This document shows positions 4,958 to 5,443 of a DNA stretch of 5,443 nt, piece by piece. The notes beneath the pieces were generated by a model, which saw nothing but the letters and a program-made list of their open reading frames with translations, was not told the DNA's origin and made no database searches. The stretch is from Candidatus Bathyarchaeota archaeon (GTDB lineage: Archaea; Thermoproteota; Bathyarchaeia; Bathyarchaeales; Bathycorpusculaceae), in NCBI GenBank assembly GCA_030626685.1, contig DAOUTL010000093.1, forward strand, positions 1 through 5,443, in the 5' to 3' direction. The translations under genes and the position numbers were made by a program. Position 1 is the first letter of the stretch. Every line of letters starts with the position of its first letter.

Positions 4958-5443
4958 TTAGGAAATGGCAATGTAAATTTTCTTGCCGTCTAAACGGTAT
5001 TCATGCCATTCTATTTCGACTTCTCCGCGTTCGTCATGTAAATAAACATTTTTAGCGCGGACAAGCTGCTCCATCTCCTTCAAATAGGGCTTTAAGAGCT
5101 TAACGTTTTCATCTTCAAGTTCGGCTATGTGAACAGTGTTCAAAACATCAGTAGGTACGTAACCCAGCTCCTTCCTTAAAGACTGGACTCTGCGGGCTAA
5201 GTCACGCATCAAACCTTCACCAAGCAATCCTTCGTCGCGGTAGGTGTTCAGAAAAACTTGTGTGTCACCTTCTGAAGCGGAACTCCAATTCTCGGAGGAA
5301 GCGTATTCTGGAACCTTTTGAGCGTAATCCACAGTTTTAACGTTTGCAAGTTCTAAGAATATTGCTTCCAAACTCCTTAGAGACCCACACACTTTTTCAG
5401 GAGCAGCAACAACCACTTTTCTTAGGGGCCATCTTCTCTTCAA
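4958..5443 (-). CDS. ileS: Isoleucyl-tRNA synthetase, C-terminal part (5' end outside window)
   Basis: The last 161 or so codons of a class I aminoacyl-tRNA synthetase that charges tRNA-Ile in the cytoplasm; the frame is open through the window edge, so the real start is upstream on the minus strand. The segment starts with RRWPLRKVVVAAPEKV, the conserved K-x-R-x-P-L-R-like strand after the anticodon-binding domain of IleRS/ValRS. It continues with GEGLMRDLARRVQSLRKELG, the IleRS C-terminal motif (EGLxRDxxRRIQxxRKELG), and a following alpha/beta tail ending in YRLDGKKIYIAIS. The HIGH and KMSKS motifs lie outside the window. ValRS is less likely because of the EGLxRD...RKELG motif. It stands alone here, about 170 bp from the tRNA-Ala; no operon partner is visible. 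Confidence 0.82.
   Translation of the reverse strand: MKRRWPLRKVVVAAPEKVCGSLRSLEAIFLELANVKTVDYAQKVPEYASSENWSSASEGDTQVFLNTYRDEGLLGEGLMRDLARRVQSLRKELGYVPTDVLNTVHIAELEDENVKLLKPYLKEMEQLVRAKNVYLHDERGEVEIEWHEYRLDGKKIYIAIS

Overview
The window looks archaeal. One tRNA gene carries two small introns, the intergenic regions hold A/T-rich TATA-like boxes and a T-run terminator instead of bacterial -35/-10 pairs, and the last gene reads as the C-terminal end of an archaeal-type isoleucyl-tRNA synthetase. A tRNA-Arg with both a canonical 37/38 intron and a second intron in the anticodon stem fits the TACK/Bathyarchaeia-like side of the Archaea, but the lineage is an inference and no marker here proves it.

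Layout. 1-28: 5' end of a tRNA on the minus strand, cut by the window edge. 226-2245: a compact putative integrated element, delimited by a 19-bp perfect direct repeat. One copy is the 3' end of the intact tRNA-Arg(UCG) at 2227-2337; the other is an orphan tRNA 3' end at 226-244. The two copies are 2001 bp apart. Between them lies one tightly packed minus-strand operon: an intracellular trypsin-fold serine protease (1128-2084), a 76-residue two-helix membrane protein that overlaps it by 4 bp, a small helix-turn-helix gene broken by a one-base frameshift (748-896), a second two-helix membrane protein (422-736) and a 44-residue charged protein (295-429). No integrase or replication gene is visible, so the element looks non-autonomous or decayed.

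2338-2504: an intergenic region with divergent promoters for the tRNA-Arg and for a plus-strand gene. 2505-4643: a secreted, zinc-dependent InhA/M6-like metalloprotease of 712 residues, probably for degrading external protein, ending at a T7 terminator. 4713-4787: tRNA-Ala(CGC) on the minus strand, without introns. 4788-4957: intergenic DNA with the tRNA-Ala promoter. 4958-5443: the partial ileS gene on the minus strand.

Housekeeping genes (tRNAs, ileS) and the secreted protease form the chromosomal background. The 226-2245 segment is the accessory part and the most interesting stretch: a roughly 2-kb tRNA-targeted element whose cargo is a protease plus small membrane proteins and a regulator.
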